In this document: positions 1-10,791 of the stretch, piece by piece
Position numbering within the stretch: the stretch's first letter is position 1
Layout of the letters: every line of letters starts with the position of its first letter
Origin: Burkholderiales bacterium
Lineage (GTDB): Bacteria; Pseudomonadota; Gammaproteobacteria; Burkholderiales; Burkholderiaceae_C
Direction of reading: 5' to 3'
NCBI GenBank assembly: GCA_947453625.1
Contig: CANGHK010000003.1
Coordinates: 62,001-126,000 of the forward strand
DNA length: 64,000 bases
Position numbers and translations under genes: made by a program
The notes under the pieces: model-generated
Told to the model about the DNA's origin: nothing
The model's input: only the letters and a program-made list of their open reading frames with translations
The model's database searches: none

Positions 1-835
<835 letters not shown>

Positions 836-891
836 CGCCCGGTGGCGTGCCGGCCACGCGCCACCCACCCATTCCCCACTACAGTGACGGC

Positions 892-3090
892 ATGCTGAGT
901 TCCAACGACATCGACCTGATACGCCACGGCCGCTGCGGCGACCCCTTCGCCTTGCTCGGGCTGCACCGAGACGCCGACGGGCAGGCCTGGGTGCGCGCGT
1001 TTCTGCCCGGTGCAGACAAGGTGGCGGTGCTGGGCGCGACCGATGGCCGTGGCCTGGGCACGCTGCTGCGCTGCCACGCCGACGGTCTGTTCGAAGGCCC
1101 GGTGGCGCTGGCCGCGGGCGTCCCGTCGCATCCCGCGGCCTACCGGCTGCAGGTCCGCTGGGCCGACGGCAGCCGCCAGACCCTGGAAGACCCCTACCGC
1201 TTCGGCCCGCTGCTCGGCGAAATGGACGCCTGGCTGCTGGCAGAGGGCACCCACCTGCGGCCGTTCGAGGTGTTGGGCGCCAGCCCGCGCATCCACCAGG
1301 GCGTGGCTGGCACCGGTTTTGCCGTCTGGGCGCCCAACGCCACCCGGGTCAGCGTGGTCGGCGATTTCAACCACTGGAACGGCGCCCGCCACCCGATGCG
1401 GCTGCGCCGCGAATGCGGCGTCTGGGAGCTTTTCATCCCGGGGATCGAGGTCGGCGCGCGCTACAAATACGAGTTGCTCGGGCCGCAGGGCGAGTTGCTG
1501 CCGCACAAAGCCGACCCGATGGCGCGCGCCGCCGAACTGCGCCCGGGTACCGCCAGCGTGGTCGCGGCCATGCCCGCGCCAGTGCCGCCATCGACCGCCC
1601 GCCAGGCCGCCAACGCGCTGGGCGCGCCTGTCAGCATCTACGAGGTGCACCTGGGTTCGTGGCGGCGCAAGCCCGAGGAGGGCAACCGATGGCTGAACTG
1701 GGACGAACTGGCCGACAGCCTGATCCCCTACGCACGCGGCCTGGGCTTCAGCCATGTCGAGTTGCTGCCGATCAGCGAACACCCTTTCGACGCCTCCTGG
1801 GGCTACCAGCCGCTGGGACTCTATGCGCCGACGGCGCGGTTTGGCGATCCATCAGGCTTCGCGCGCTTCGTCGAGCGCGCCCACGCCGCGGACCTGGGCG
1901 TGATCCTGGACTGGGTGCCGGCGCATTTCCCAACCGATGCCCATGGGCTGGGCAACTTCGACGGCACCCACCTCTACGAGTATGCCGACCCGCGTGAGGG
2001 CTACCACCCGGACTGGAACACGCTGATCTGCAACCTCGGCCGCACCGAGGTGCGCAACTTCCTGATCGGCAACGCGCTGTACTGGCTGGAGCGTTTCGGC
2101 GTCGACGGCCTGCGGGTCGACGCGGTGGCCTCGATGCTGTACCGCGACTACAGCCGCCAAGCCGGCGAGTGGATTCCCAACGTGCTGGGCGGACGCGAGA
2201 ACCTGGAGGCGATCAGCTTTCTGCGCCGCCTGAACGAGGTGGTCGGCGTCGAGCGACCGCAGGCGATCACGCTGGCCGAGGAGTCGACCGCCTTCCCGGC
2301 CGTCTCGCGCCCGACCTGGGCCGGCGGCCTGGGCTTCCACTACAAGTGGAACATGGGCTGGATGCACGACACGCTGACCTACATGGCGCGCGACCCTGTG
2401 CACCGCAGCCACCACCAGGACGAGCTCAGCTTTGGCCTGGTCTACGCCTTCAACGAGAACTTCGTGCTGCCGCTGTCGCACGACGAAGTGGTGCACGGCA
2501 AGGGCTCGCTGATCGGGAAGATGCCGGGCGATCGTTGGCGGAAGTTCGCCAACCTGCGCGCCTACTATGGCTTCATGTGGGGCCACCCGGGCAAGAAGCT
2601 GATGTTCATGGGCTGCGAGTTTGCGCAGGCGCGCGAGTGGAACCACGATGCCAGCCTGGACTGGCACCAGTTGGACGACCCCGCCAACGCCGGCGTGCAG
2701 CGCCTGGTGGCCGACCTCAACACCTTGCAGCGCAGGCTGCCGGCGCTGCACCAGCGCGACTTCACACCCGACGGCTTCGAGTGGATCAGCCACCAGGACG
2801 CCGCCCGCAGCCTGCTGGCCTTCGTGCGCCACGGCGACGCAGATGCCCACCCGGTGCTGGTGCTGTGCAACTTCACGCCGCTGGTGCACCAAGGCTACCG
2901 GGTCGGCGTCCCGCGCGCCGGCAACTGGGTCGAGCGCCTGAACACCGATTCAAGCCACTATGGCGGCAGCAATGTCGGCACGCCGCTGGGCGCGGCGCGC
3001 AGCCAGGGCGTGGCCGCGCATGGCCGGGACCAGTCGCTGCTGGTCGACCTGCCACCACTGTCCTGCGTGTTCTTCGAATGGACGAACTGA
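892..3090 (+). CDS. glgB: 1,4-alpha-glucan branching enzyme
   Basis: Cuts alpha-1,4 chains and rejoins them as alpha-1,6 branches during glycogen synthesis. The ATG chosen gives 732 residues, close to the usual GlgB length of about 730; the frame stays open upstream but that part overlaps the phosphorylase gene and reads as Arg-rich shadow. An N-terminal early-set (CBM48-like) region precedes the GH13 barrel. The nucleophile Asp410 lies in [14 protein letters not shown] and the acid/base Glu463 in LAEESTAF, both five residues beyond the E. coli positions; [13 protein letters not shown] is also present. No strong Shine-Dalgarno sequence is seen. Its last 13 bases overlap glgX, so the two are probably translationally coupled. 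Confidence 0.97.
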   Translation: MLSSNDIDLIRHGRCGDPFALLGLHRDADGQAWVRAFLPGADKVAVLGATDGRGLGTLLRCHADGLFEGPVALAAGVPSHPAAYRLQVRWADGSRQTLEDPYRFGPLLGEMDAWLLAEGTHLRPFEVLGASPRIHQGVAGTGFAVWAPNATRVSVVGDFNHWNGARHPMRLRRECGVWELFIPGIEVGARYKYELLGPQGELLPHKADPMARAAELRPGTASVVAAMPAPVPPSTARQAANALGAPVSIYEVHLGSWRRKPEEGNRWLNWDELADSLIPYARGLGFSHVELLPISEHPFDASWGYQPLGLYAPTARFGDPSGFARFVERAHAADLGVILDWVPAHFPTDAHGLGNFDGTHLYEYADPREGYHPDWNTLICNLGRTEVRNFLIGNALYWLERFGVDGLRVDAVASMLYRDYSRQAGEWIPNVLGGRENLEAISFLRRLNEVVGVERPQAITLAEESTAFPAVSRPTWAGGLGFHYKWNMGWMHDTLTYMARDPVHRSHHQDELSFGLVYAFNENFVLPLSHDEVVHGKGSLIGKMPGDRWRKFANLRAYYGFMWGHPGKKLMFMGCEFAQAREWNHDASLDWHQLDDPANAGVQRLVADLNTLQRRLPALHQRDFTPDGFEWISHQDAARSLLAFVRHGDADAHPVLVLCNFTPLVHQGYRVGVPRAGNWVERLNTDSSHYGGSNVGTPLGAARSQGVAAHGRDQSLLVDLPPLSCVFFEWTN

Positions 3091-5312
3091 CGACACCGAG
3101 CACCCTGCCGTCCGCCCGCCGAACCGGGCCGGACAGCCCGACCCGGCCCGCCGCGCTGCAGTTGGAGGCCGGCCAGCCCTGGCCGCTGGGCGTGCACTGG
3201 GATGGCCAGGGCCTGAACATCGCCGTGGCCTCGACCCATGCGCAGGCGATCGAACTCTGCCTGTTCGATGGCACGGGCCGGATCGAGACCCACCGCGCCC
3301 GGCTGCCGGCCTGCAGCCAGGACATCTGGCATGGTTACCTGCGCGCCGATGCGCAGCCGGGGCGGCCGCTGGGCGGTCCCGGCCAGCTCTACGGCCTGCG
3401 CGCACATGGCCCCTGGCGGCCCGACCGCGGCCATCGCTTCAACCCCTGCAAGCTGCTGCTCGACCCCTACGCGCGCGAGATCGTCGGCCAGTTCAACTGG
3501 GGTGCCGAGCACTTCGGCCACGACGGCCACCACCCGCTGCAGCCCGACCCACGCGACAACGCCGCCACCGCGCTGAAGGCCCGCGTGGTGCACGAGACCT
3601 TCGACTGGGGCGACGACCGCGCGCCGCGCACCGCGCTTGCCGACACCGTGATCTGCGAGTTGCATGTCAAGAGCTATACCCGGCTGCACCCTGGCCTGCC
3701 TGAGCCGCTGCGCGGCACCTATGCCGGCCTGGCGCATGGCGCCAGCCTGGCCCATCTGCAGGCGCTGGGCATCACCGCCGTCAGCCTGCTGCCGGTGCAG
3801 CATTGGCTGGACGAGCAGCGCCTGGTGGCGCTGGGACTGAGCAACCACTGGGGCTACAACACGCTGGGCTTCTTCTGCCCGTCGCCCCGGCTGGCGGCCG
3901 ATCCGGCCGATGCCCGCAACGAATTCCGCCGCATGGTGCGCCGGCTGCACGCCGCCGGCATCGAGGTCTTGCTCGACGTGGTGTTCAACCACAGCGCCGA
4001 GGCCGACGAACATGGCCCGACGCTGTGCTGGCGCGGGCTGGACAACGCCGGCAGCTACCGGCTGCCGCCCGAGCGCCCCGCGGCCTACGAGAACTACAGC
4101 GGCTGCGGCAACACCTTCGACATCCGCCAGCCCCGCGTGCTGCAGCTGGTGATGGACAGCCTGCGTTTCTGGGTCGGCGAGATGCATGTGGACGGCTTCC
4201 GCTTCGACCTGGCCACCACGCTGGGCCGCGGTGACAGCGGCTTCGAGCGAGATGGTCCGTTCTTCAAGGCCGTGCTGCAGGACCCGCTGCTGCAGCGCGT
4301 CAAGCTGATCGCCGAACCCTGGGACCTCGGCCCTGGCGGCTACCAGGTCGGCAACTTCCCGCGCGGCTGGCTGGAGTGGAACGACGGCTTCCGCGATACC
4401 GTGCGCGCCTTCTGGCTGGGCGGCGCCGTCACCCGCGGCCAGTTCGCCCACGCGCTGGCCGGCTCGTCGCACCGCCTGCAGGCGCGGCGGCGCCAACCCG
4501 GCGAGTCGGTGAACTACATCGTCTCGCACGACGGCTTCACGCTGCGCGACCTGGTCAGCTACGACTTCCGCCACAACCAGGCCAACGGCGAAGACAACCG
4601 CGACGGCCATGGCCACAACCTGGGCTGGAACTGCGGCGTCGAGGGCGAGACCGACGACCCGGAAGTGCTGTGGCGGCGCGGCCGTCTGCAGCGCGCGCTG
4701 CTCGCCACGCTGCTGCTGAGCCAGGGCACGCCGATGCTGGCCGCCGGCGACGAGATCGGCCACAGCCAGCAGGGCAACAACAACCCCTATTGCCAGGACA
4801 ACCCCACCAGCTGGATCGCCTGGTCGCTTGCCGATCGCGCGCTGGCGGGCTTCACCGCCAGGCTGCTGGCCTTGCGCCGGCAATGGCTGCCGCTGCGCGG
4901 CACCTGGTATACCGGCTTGCCCGACGCCCGCGGCGTGCATGACCTGGGCTGGCTGCGGCGCGGCGGCACGGCGCTCGCCGATGCGGACTGGTCGCAATCG
5001 GAATCGCGCGTTCTGGGCGCCCTGATAGGCGATCCGGGCCGGGCGCAAGCCAGCGGCCAGCGTGCGCTGCTGCTGCTGTTCAACGCCGAGCCGCTGGACA
5101 CCGATTTCCAGTTGCCGCGGGGCGCCTGGACCTGCCTTCTCGACAGCGCCGAGGACGATCCGGCCAGCGCTTCGGCCCGGCACGACGGTACGGACCCTGA
5201 TTCGGTGCAGGGCCGCTACCGCCTGCGTGCCCACAGCGTGGCCTTGCTGGCCGGCCCCGTCACGACGCAACCTCATCGCCCACCCGCGCCCCTGGCGCCT
5301 GACCCACCATGA
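3078..5312 (+). CDS. glgX: Glycogen debranching enzyme
   Basis: GH13 isoamylase-type enzyme that hydrolyses alpha-1,6 branch points of phosphorylase-trimmed glycogen. The ATG lies inside the end of glgB and gives 744 residues, slightly longer than E. coli GlgX because of a Pro/Ser-rich N-terminus of about 25 residues. Visible motifs are [30 protein letters not shown] with the nucleophile Asp377, [19 protein letters not shown] with acid/base Glu413, and [17 protein letters not shown]. The stop overlaps the start of malQ as ATGA. An isoamylase name (TreX) is possible from sequence alone, but the operon context favours GlgX. Confidence 0.95.
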   Translation: MDELTTPSTLPSARRTGPDSPTRPAALQLEAGQPWPLGVHWDGQGLNIAVASTHAQAIELCLFDGTGRIETHRARLPACSQDIWHGYLRADAQPGRPLGGPGQLYGLRAHGPWRPDRGHRFNPCKLLLDPYAREIVGQFNWGAEHFGHDGHHPLQPDPRDNAATALKARVVHETFDWGDDRAPRTALADTVICELHVKSYTRLHPGLPEPLRGTYAGLAHGASLAHLQALGITAVSLLPVQHWLDEQRLVALGLSNHWGYNTLGFFCPSPRLAADPADARNEFRRMVRRLHAAGIEVLLDVVFNHSAEADEHGPTLCWRGLDNAGSYRLPPERPAAYENYSGCGNTFDIRQPRVLQLVMDSLRFWVGEMHVDGFRFDLATTLGRGDSGFERDGPFFKAVLQDPLLQRVKLIAEPWDLGPGGYQVGNFPRGWLEWNDGFRDTVRAFWLGGAVTRGQFAHALAGSSHRLQARRRQPGESVNYIVSHDGFTLRDLVSYDFRHNQANGEDNRDGHGHNLGWNCGVEGETDDPEVLWRRGRLQRALLATLLLSQGTPMLAAGDEIGHSQQGNNNPYCQDNPTSWIAWSLADRALAGFTARLLALRRQWLPLRGTWYTGLPDARGVHDLGWLRRGGTALADADWSQSESRVLGALIGDPGRAQASGQRALLLLFNAEPLDTDFQLPRGAWTCLLDSAEDDPASASARHDGTDPDSVQGRYRLRAHSVALLAGPVTTQPHRPPAPLAPDPP

Positions 5313-6799
5313 GATTCCCCCGTGCCAGCGGCGTCTTGCTGCACCCGACCTCGCTTCCCGGCCCGCACGGCAGCGGCGACCTCGGCCCGGCAGCCCACCA
5401 TTTCATCGACTGGTTGCACGGCGCCGGCCAGACGCTGTGGCAGATGCTGCCGATAGGCGGCATCGGGCCGGGCAACTCGCCCTACATGAGCAGTTCGGCA
5501 TTTGCCGGCAACCTGATGCTGATCGACCTGGCCGAACTGCAGCAGCGCGGCTGGCTGGCGGCCCAGGCGCTGGCCTCACCGCCACAGGCCGACCCCCGGC
5601 GCATCGATTTCGCCACCATGGTGCCCTGGCGCATGCAGCGGCTGGCCGAGGCGGCCGCCAGTTTCGCCAGCCAGGCCAGCGATGCCGAACGCGGCGCGCT
5701 CGATGCCTTCTGCGCCAGCCATGCCGACTGGCTGGACGACTACGCGCTGTTCATGGCCTTGTGCGAAGCCACTGGCTGGGCCGACTGGTCGAGTTGGGCT
5801 CCCGGCCTGGCCCACCGCCAACCCGATGCGCTGGCCGCGGCCTGCGACGAGCACGCGACGCGCATCGTCTTCTTCAAGTTCTGCCAATGGTGCTTCCACC
5901 GCCAGTGGGCGGCGCTGCGCGCCCATGCGCGTGCCCAGGGCGTGCGCATCATCGGCGACACGCCGATCTTCATCGCCTACCAGAGCGCCGAGGTCTGGGC
6001 CCGGCCCGACCTGTTCGAGCTCGACGCGCAGGGCCGGCGGACGGTGGTGGCGGGCGTGCCGCCCGACTACTTCAGCGCCACCGGCCAGCGCTGGGGCAAC
6101 CCCTTGTACCGCTGGTCAGCCCATGCCGCCGAGGGTTATGCCTGGTGGGTGCAGCGGGTGCGGCGAACGCTGGAACTGGTCGACATCGTGCGCATAGACC
6201 ATTTCCGCGGCTTTGCCGACTACTGGGAGATTCCAGCCGAAGAGCCGACCGCCGTCCACGGCCGCTGGCTGCCGGGGCCGGGCGTGGCGCTGTTCGACGC
6301 GATCGAATCGGCGCTCGGACCGGTGCCGCTGATCGCCGAGGACCTGGGGCAGTTGTCGCCGGCGGTCAAGGCGCTGCTGGCCGACACCGGATTCCCTGGC
6401 ATGGCGGTGCTGCAATTCAGCTTTACCAGCGATGCCGGCGACGCCTTCCTGCCGCACAACCACCGCCAGCACAGCGTGGTCTATACCGGCACCCACGACA
6501 ACGACACCAGCGTGGGCTGGTGGGAATCGGCCAGCGACCATGAGCGCAACCACGCACGTGCCTACCTGGGCACCGACGGCCACGACATCGCCTGGGCGCT
6601 GATGCGCGCGGCCGCCGCCTCGGTGGCCGACACCGCGGTGCACCCGATGGCCGACATCCTGGTGCTGCCCAGCGATTGCCGGATGAACCTGCCCGGCCAA
6701 GCCTCGGGATGGTGGGTCTGGCGCTTCGAGTGGAGCCAGGTCCACCCCTGGCACGGCCGGCGCCTGGCCGAAATGACAAAGCTGTTCGGCAGAGGGTGA
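5309..6799 (+). CDS. malQ: 4-alpha-glucanotransferase (amylomaltase)
   Basis: GH77 enzyme that transfers maltodextrin segments between chains, recycling the short oligosaccharides left by GlgX and phosphorylase. It has 496 residues, typical of the shorter amylomaltases. It opens with the family sequence SGVLLHPTSLPGPHGSGDLG and contains the substrate loop NSPYMSSSAFAGN. The nucleophile is Asp297 in VRIDHFRGFADYWE and the acid/base Glu344 in LIAEDLGQLSP; YTGTHDNDT follows near the C-terminus. The ATG overlaps the glgX stop. The TGA stop is also the first bases of a dispersed intergenic repeat. Confidence 0.96.
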   Translation: MRFPRASGVLLHPTSLPGPHGSGDLGPAAHHFIDWLHGAGQTLWQMLPIGGIGPGNSPYMSSSAFAGNLMLIDLAELQQRGWLAAQALASPPQADPRRIDFATMVPWRMQRLAEAAASFASQASDAERGALDAFCASHADWLDDYALFMALCEATGWADWSSWAPGLAHRQPDALAAACDEHATRIVFFKFCQWCFHRQWAALRAHARAQGVRIIGDTPIFIAYQSAEVWARPDLFELDAQGRRTVVAGVPPDYFSATGQRWGNPLYRWSAHAAEGYAWWVQRVRRTLELVDIVRIDHFRGFADYWEIPAEEPTAVHGRWLPGPGVALFDAIESALGPVPLIAEDLGQLSPAVKALLADTGFPGMAVLQFSFTSDAGDAFLPHNHRQHSVVYTGTHDNDTSVGWWESASDHERNHARAYLGTDGHDIAWALMRAAAASVADTAVHPMADILVLPSDCRMNLPGQASGWWVWRFEWSQVHPWHGRRLAEMTKLFGRG

Positions 6800-6961
6800 T
6801 CATCCCTCCGGAGCGCCTGCGGCGTCCTTGCAGGCCGCGCTGGGCCAGAGGCCCAGCCCTTCGGCAGGCACAAGCGGCGCGCCGTTTGTGTCCGGCCTCA
6901 GCCCCCTCAGGGGGCAAGGCGCTGGCGGCCCGGCAAAGCCGGTGCCGCGGCGACTGCTTAA
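6797..6961 (+). repeat. Mosaic intergenic repeat, copy A
   Basis: Starts on the TGA of malQ as TGATC and continues CC-TCCGGAGCGCCTGCGGCG; near 6925-6960 it ends with GGCCCGGCAAAGCCGGTGCC followed by GCGGCGACTGCTT. The same two end blocks occur at the other copy after 30,902, while the middle differs completely. The middle of this copy is rich in short inverted repeats such as GGGCC-AGA-GGCCC and CCCCCTCAGGGGG. No protein is evident in it. It occupies most of the gap between malQ and the terminator of the next, convergent gene. Confidence 0.7.
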
Positions 6962-6987
6962 ACAAAAAAAGGCGCCTCGCGGCGCCC
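6962..6987 (-). terminator. Rho-independent terminator of the livK-like gene
   Basis: On the minus strand GGCGCC-GCGA-GGCGCC is followed directly by TTTTTTT, a classic intrinsic terminator 25 bases after the stop of the downstream-facing binding-protein gene. Confidence 0.85.
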
Positions 6988-7011
6988 TCTTTCTGGTGAT
7001 GCGGGGGCTGA

Positions 7012-8142
7012 TCAGTTCAGCGCGACCTTCTTGCCGTCCTTGTAGACGTAGAGCGTCATCGCCGGGTTCTTCAGCTCGCCGTCAGCCTCGAAGCCGACCT
7101 TGGTGGTCACCCCCTGGTAGTTGGTCTCGAACAGCTTGGCAGTGTAGACCTTGGGGTCGGCCGAGCCCGCGCGCACCATCGCGTCGACCAGCACATGCAC
7201 CGCGTCGTAGACATAGGGCGAGTAGACCTGGAACTGCTTGGGGTACTTGGCCTCGTAGCGCTTCATCCAGGCGGTGCCGCCGGGCATCTTCTCGAGCGAT
7301 GCACCGCCCTCGGCGCAGACCACGCCGCCCAAGGACTTGGCGCCGCCCGACAGTTCGGCCAGCTTGGCGGTGCAGATGCCGTCGCCGCCGAAGAACTTGA
7401 CGTTGCTCAGGCCGAGCTGGTCCATCTGGCGCAGCATAGGCCCGGCCTGCGGGTCCATGCCGCCGTAGAACACCGCGTCCGGGCCCTTGCTCTTGATGGC
7501 TGTAAGGATGGCCATGAAGTCGGTGGCCTTGTCATTGGTGAACTGCTCGTCCACCACCTGCATGCCACGCGCCAGCGCGGTCTTCTTGAAGACCTCGGCC
7601 ACACCCTGACCGTAGGCGGTGCGGTCGTCGATGATCGCGACCTTGGTCAGCTTCAGGTTGTTGGCGGCATGCAGCGCCAGCCCGGCGCCCAGCGCGTTGT
7701 CATTGGCCAGCAGGCGGAAGGTGGTCTTGAAACCCTGCTGGGTCAGCTTGGGGTTGGTGGCCGAGGGCGTGATGTGGGGAATGCCGCAGGCGTTGTAGAT
7801 CGACGAAGCCGGAATCGTGGTGCCCGAGTTCAGGTGGCCGACCACGCCGTTGACCTTGGCGTCGCACAGTTTCTGCGCCGCGGCCGTGCCTTGCTTGGGA
7901 TCGGCGGCGTCGTCTTCAGCCACCAGTTCGAGCTTGACCTTCTTGCCGCCTATCGTCACGCCCTTGGCGTTCAAGTCCTCGATCGCCATGCGGGCGCCGT
8001 TCTCGTTGTCCTTGCCATAGTGGGCTTGCGCACCAGAGACCGGCCCGACATGGCCGATCTTGACGACCATGTCCTGCGCCATGACGCTGCCGGCCAACAC
8101 CGAAGCGGCGGCGACGACGATCACATTGAGCTTGATTTGCAT
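7012..8142 (-). CDS. Branched-chain amino-acid ABC transporter substrate-binding protein
   Basis: Periplasmic Leu/Ile/Val-type binding protein of 376 residues. The ATG chosen is preceded at seven bases by GGAG and gives a clean signal peptide (KLNVIVVAAASVLAGSVMA then QDMVVKIGHVGP). The mature protein has the LivJ/LivK look, with GPVSGAQAHYGKDNENGARM near its N-terminus, GVVGHLNSGTTIPAS, and a VYSPYVYDAVHVLVDAM segment near the C-terminus. No permease or ATPase genes (livHMGF) are next to it, so it is an orphan binding protein here. Ligand identity is not deducible; amides, aromatic acids and other small acids are bound by relatives. Confidence 0.9.
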   Translation of the reverse strand: MQIKLNVIVVAAASVLAGSVMAQDMVVKIGHVGPVSGAQAHYGKDNENGARMAIEDLNAKGVTIGGKKVKLELVAEDDAADPKQGTAAAQKLCDAKVNGVVGHLNSGTTIPASSIYNACGIPHITPSATNPKLTQQGFKTTFRLLANDNALGAGLALHAANNLKLTKVAIIDDRTAYGQGVAEVFKKTALARGMQVVDEQFTNDKATDFMAILTAIKSKGPDAVFYGGMDPQAGPMLRQMDQLGLSNVKFFGGDGICTAKLAELSGGAKSLGGVVCAEGGASLEKMPGGTAWMKRYEAKYPKQFQVYSPYVYDAVHVLVDAMVRAGSADPKVYTAKLFETNYQGVTTKVGFEADGELKNPAMTLYVYKDGKKVALN

Positions 8143-8323
8143 GCAAAAACTCCGGGAAGGAAAACGGTTGAGGGTGAGAGCGTGTCGGTAGGGAATTTCC
8201 CAACGGGCGAGACGATACACCCGGGAATGCCTGTTTTCGCCGCCGTGCACTCGGGGCTTGCCCTAGTTCAACAGGTCGACATGGCGGCAGGCAAGCAAAG
8301 CCCATGCCGTGCGAGACTCCCCG

Positions 8324-8701
8324 TCAGGCCAGCCGCTGATCATCGGACGCCAACTCGGCCGGGCTCGCAGCGTTCGGCAATGACCGGGCCAGTTCCTGCG
8401 CCACTGCGCCGGCCACCAGATCGCGCAAGGTGCGCACCAAGGCCAGCCGCGTCTCGTGCACCACCTGTTCGGCAGCGCGTGCCAACGCGGGCGCGATGGC
8501 CGCGTGCAGCCGGGCATCCAGCGCGGGCCCGATCTGGCACTGCAGCGTGGCGAGCACGCGCTCGGTGAGCGTGGCCTCGTCGGCCGCAGCGGCGTCGCGC
8601 CGAAGCGGCACACCCAGCGGGTCCGGTCCCGCGGAGGGCGCCCAGTGCACCACTTCGGTCAACATGGGCACGCTTTCGGGCGCCGGAGGAACTGAATTCA
8701 T
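8324..8701 (-). CDS. Conserved hypothetical protein downstream of holC
   Basis: 125 residues, Ala/Leu-rich and predicted largely helical, with no transmembrane segment and no motif I recognise. The middle (ALDARLHAAIAPALARAAEQ) looks like an amphipathic helix or short coiled coil. The start overlaps the holC stop as ATGA, so it is probably the last gene of a pepA-holC operon. It may belong to one of the Burkholderiales-specific domains of unknown function found next to holC, but I cannot confirm which. Function unknown. Confidence 0.65.
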   Translation of the reverse strand: MNSVPPAPESVPMLTEVVHWAPSAGPDPLGVPLRRDAAAADEATLTERVLATLQCQIGPALDARLHAAIAPALARAAEQVVHETRLALVRTLRDLVAGAVAQELARSLPNAASPAELASDDQRLA

Positions 8702-9144
8702 GCCGTTTGCTGGGGTTTTGGCGTGGTCAGGTTGCTGGGCTGCAGGCCGGCGGCCAGGTACTGGCGCCAGCGCTGCCGGCCACTGGCCACCTCGGCCGCG
8801 GCCTCGGCGACGATCTCGATCACCCGGGCATGGCGCTCGAAACCCACGACCAGTTCAGGCCCCAGGTTGACCAGCACATCGCGAGGCGCCAGTTCGCCGG
8901 GCGCGTCGGCCAGCCAGATCGGTGTGCGCTGCAGCGCCGGCGTCAGCGCCTGACCGGCGCGCAGCCTGGCATGGGGGATGAAGTCGCCCGTCTCGAAAGT
9001 CCACAGCAGCGCGTCGAGCCTGGCCAGTTGATCGACCGATCCCGCCACCACCACCCTGCTGCCACTGCGGTAGGCCTTGCGCAGCAAGCGGCAGGCATAG
9101 GCCGGCTTGTCGGCCACACCGCTGTGGAAAGCGACTTCGGTCAG
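8698..9144 (-). CDS. holC: DNA polymerase III chi subunit
   Basis: The chi subunit links the clamp loader (through psi) to single-stranded DNA-binding protein at the replication fork. The family begins with M-T-x-V-x-F, followed by a first strand and the run ADKxxYACRLLRKAYRSG; the latter is present. The conserved first strand (TEVAFHSGV) is encoded here only if translation starts at a CTG 27 bases upstream of the GTG that would otherwise be the first usual start. A GGGGG run sits five bases before this CTG; nothing similar precedes the GTG. With CTG the protein has 148 residues, the normal chi size. It lies 24 bases after pepA and overlaps the next gene. Confidence 0.85.
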   Translation of the reverse strand: MTEVAFHSGVADKPAYACRLLRKAYRSGSRVVVAGSVDQLARLDALLWTFETGDFIPHARLRAGQALTPALQRTPIWLADAPGELAPRDVLVNLGPELVVGFERHARVIEIVAEAAAEVASGRQRWRQYLAAGLQPSNLTTPKPQQTA

Positions 9145-9154
9145 GATGGCCCCC
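9142..9154 (-). promoter_or_regulatory. Ribosome binding site and CTG start of holC
   Basis: On the minus strand GGGGG, five bases, then CTG ACC GAA GTC. No ATG, GTG or TTG occurs in frame between the pepA stop and this point. The placement favours CTG (less likely the adjacent ATC) as the true start. Confidence 0.5.
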
Positions 9155-9168
9155 GCTGACTCGGCGTG

Positions 9169-10638
9169 CTACTTGGCCTGGGCCTGCGCCAGCACCCAGT
9201 GCGTCAACAACCCGACCGGGCGGCCGGTAGAGCCCTTGGCAGCACCCGACTTCCAGGCCGTGCCGGCGATGTCCAGGTGGGCCCAGCGCAGCTTGGCGGT
9301 GAAGCGCTTGAGGAACATCGCCGCGGTGATCGCCCCGCCGGCCCGGCCAGCGATGTTGGCCATGTCGGCGAAGTTGCTCTTCAAGCCCTCGTCGTAGTCG
9401 TCGTCGACCGGCATGCGCCAGCAGGTGTCGAGCGCGGCGTCGCCGGCGGCCAGCAACTCGGCCGCCAGGCCATCGTCGGCCGAGAACATACCCGAACGCA
9501 CCGCCCCCAGCGCGACCACGCAGGCGCCGGTCAGCGTCGCGATGTCGACCACCGCGGCGGGCTTGAAGCGCTCGACGTAAGTCAGCGCGTCGCACAGCAC
9601 CAGCCGGCCCTCGGCATCGGTGTTGAGCACCTCGATGGTCTGGCCCGACAGGCTGGTGATCACGTCGCCCGGCTTCAGTGCACGGCCGCCCGGCATGTTC
9701 TCGCAGGCGGCGACCACGCCGATCAGGTTGAGCTTGGGTTTGAGCGCAGCCACCGCGCGCAGCGTGCCGACCACGCTGGCCGCCCCGCCCATGTCGAACT
9801 TCATCTCGTCCATGCCCTCGCCGGGCTTGAGCGAGATGCCGCCCGAGTCGAAGGTGATGCCCTTGCCGACCAGCACCAGCGGCGGCTGCGTCTTGGCCGC
9901 GCCCTGGTAATGCATCACGATGAAGCGCGGCGCCTCGGCCGAGCCCTGGGCCACCGCCAGGAAACTGCCCATGCCCAGGGCCTCGATCTGCTTGCGGTCG
10001 AGCACCTCGATCTTCAAGCCGTTGGCGCGCGCCATCTTGCGCGCTTCATCGGCCAGCATCGTCGGCGTGCAGTGATTGCCCGGCCGGTTGGCCAGTTCGC
10101 GCGCCAGCGCCACGCCGTCGGCGATCGCCGCGCCACGCGCCAGACCCTCGTCGGCAGCCTTGGCCTCGGCCTTGCTGGCCACCAGCAGGCTCAACTTGTT
10201 CAGCGGCGGCGCTTCGGTGGCGCTGGGCTTGGTGTGGCTGTAGGCATAAGCCCACTCGCCGACCGCGTTGGCCAAGGCTTCGGCCTGGGCGGCGACCACG
10301 GTGTCGGTGCCGGCGATCTGCACCGCCAGGTGCTTGATGCCCAGGCCCTTGAGCAGACCCAGGCCGGCCAGCGCGGCCGCCTTGACGGCTTTCGCGCTTC
10401 CCTCACGCAAAACGACCACGGCCACGCGGGGCGACTTGACGCCAGGGACCTGGCGCAAGTAGGCCAGCTTGCCCGGCTTGAGGCTCAAGTCGCCTTGGGC
10501 GATGGCCTCGGTCAAGGCTTGCGCCAGCGGCTCGTCCAGCCCCGGCGGCAGGCTGTCGCCAGCGACCAGCAGCAGCAAGGCGTCGGCGGCAAGGCGGCTG
10601 GTGCCGCCCGGGGTGATGACCTGGGTACGGAAGTCCAT
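9169..10638 (-). CDS. pepA: Leucyl aminopeptidase, cytosol
   Basis: Two-metal M17 aminopeptidase of 489 residues (E. coli PepA has 503), removing N-terminal residues from peptides; in E. coli it also acts as a DNA-binding accessory factor. Metal and active-site segments are clear: [30 protein letters not shown] and the signature [16 protein letters not shown]. The ATG is preceded by a weak GAGCGA. It faces lptF across about 150 bases and heads the pepA-holC-hypothetical operon, an arrangement common in proteobacteria. Confidence 0.97.
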   Translation of the reverse strand: MDFRTQVITPGGTSRLAADALLLLVAGDSLPPGLDEPLAQALTEAIAQGDLSLKPGKLAYLRQVPGVKSPRVAVVVLREGSAKAVKAAALAGLGLLKGLGIKHLAVQIAGTDTVVAAQAEALANAVGEWAYAYSHTKPSATEAPPLNKLSLLVASKAEAKAADEGLARGAAIADGVALARELANRPGNHCTPTMLADEARKMARANGLKIEVLDRKQIEALGMGSFLAVAQGSAEAPRFIVMHYQGAAKTQPPLVLVGKGITFDSGGISLKPGEGMDEMKFDMGGAASVVGTLRAVAALKPKLNLIGVVAACENMPGGRALKPGDVITSLSGQTIEVLNTDAEGRLVLCDALTYVERFKPAAVVDIATLTGACVVALGAVRSGMFSADDGLAAELLAAGDAALDTCWRMPVDDDYDEGLKSNFADMANIAGRAGGAITAAMFLKRFTAKLRWAHLDIAGTAWKSGAAKGSTGRPVGLLTHWVLAQAQAK

Positions 10639-10791
10639 AATTCGCTCAAGTTGGAGAATGCCCCCAGGCAAGCCGGGACGGTTGCCCCCCCGAATTTCAT
10701 TCAGCATGTCATTCAAAAGACATTCCGAAGGTCATTCACTGCGGGGTGAGTCGGGTTGGGGCGCAGCCCAGCGTTGACTCAATTCCCAACG

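Noticed and set aside
2958..5276. Long minus-strand open frame of 772 codons opposite glgX
   Set aside because: Gln/Ala/Arg-rich shadow typical of the antisense of a G+C-rich gene; no domain, and glgX on the other strand is certain.
8191..8201. GGGAA-T-TTCCC palindrome upstream of the livK-like gene as a defined operator
   Set aside because: Only five base pairs per arm and no promoter elements to anchor it; mentioned only as a side note.
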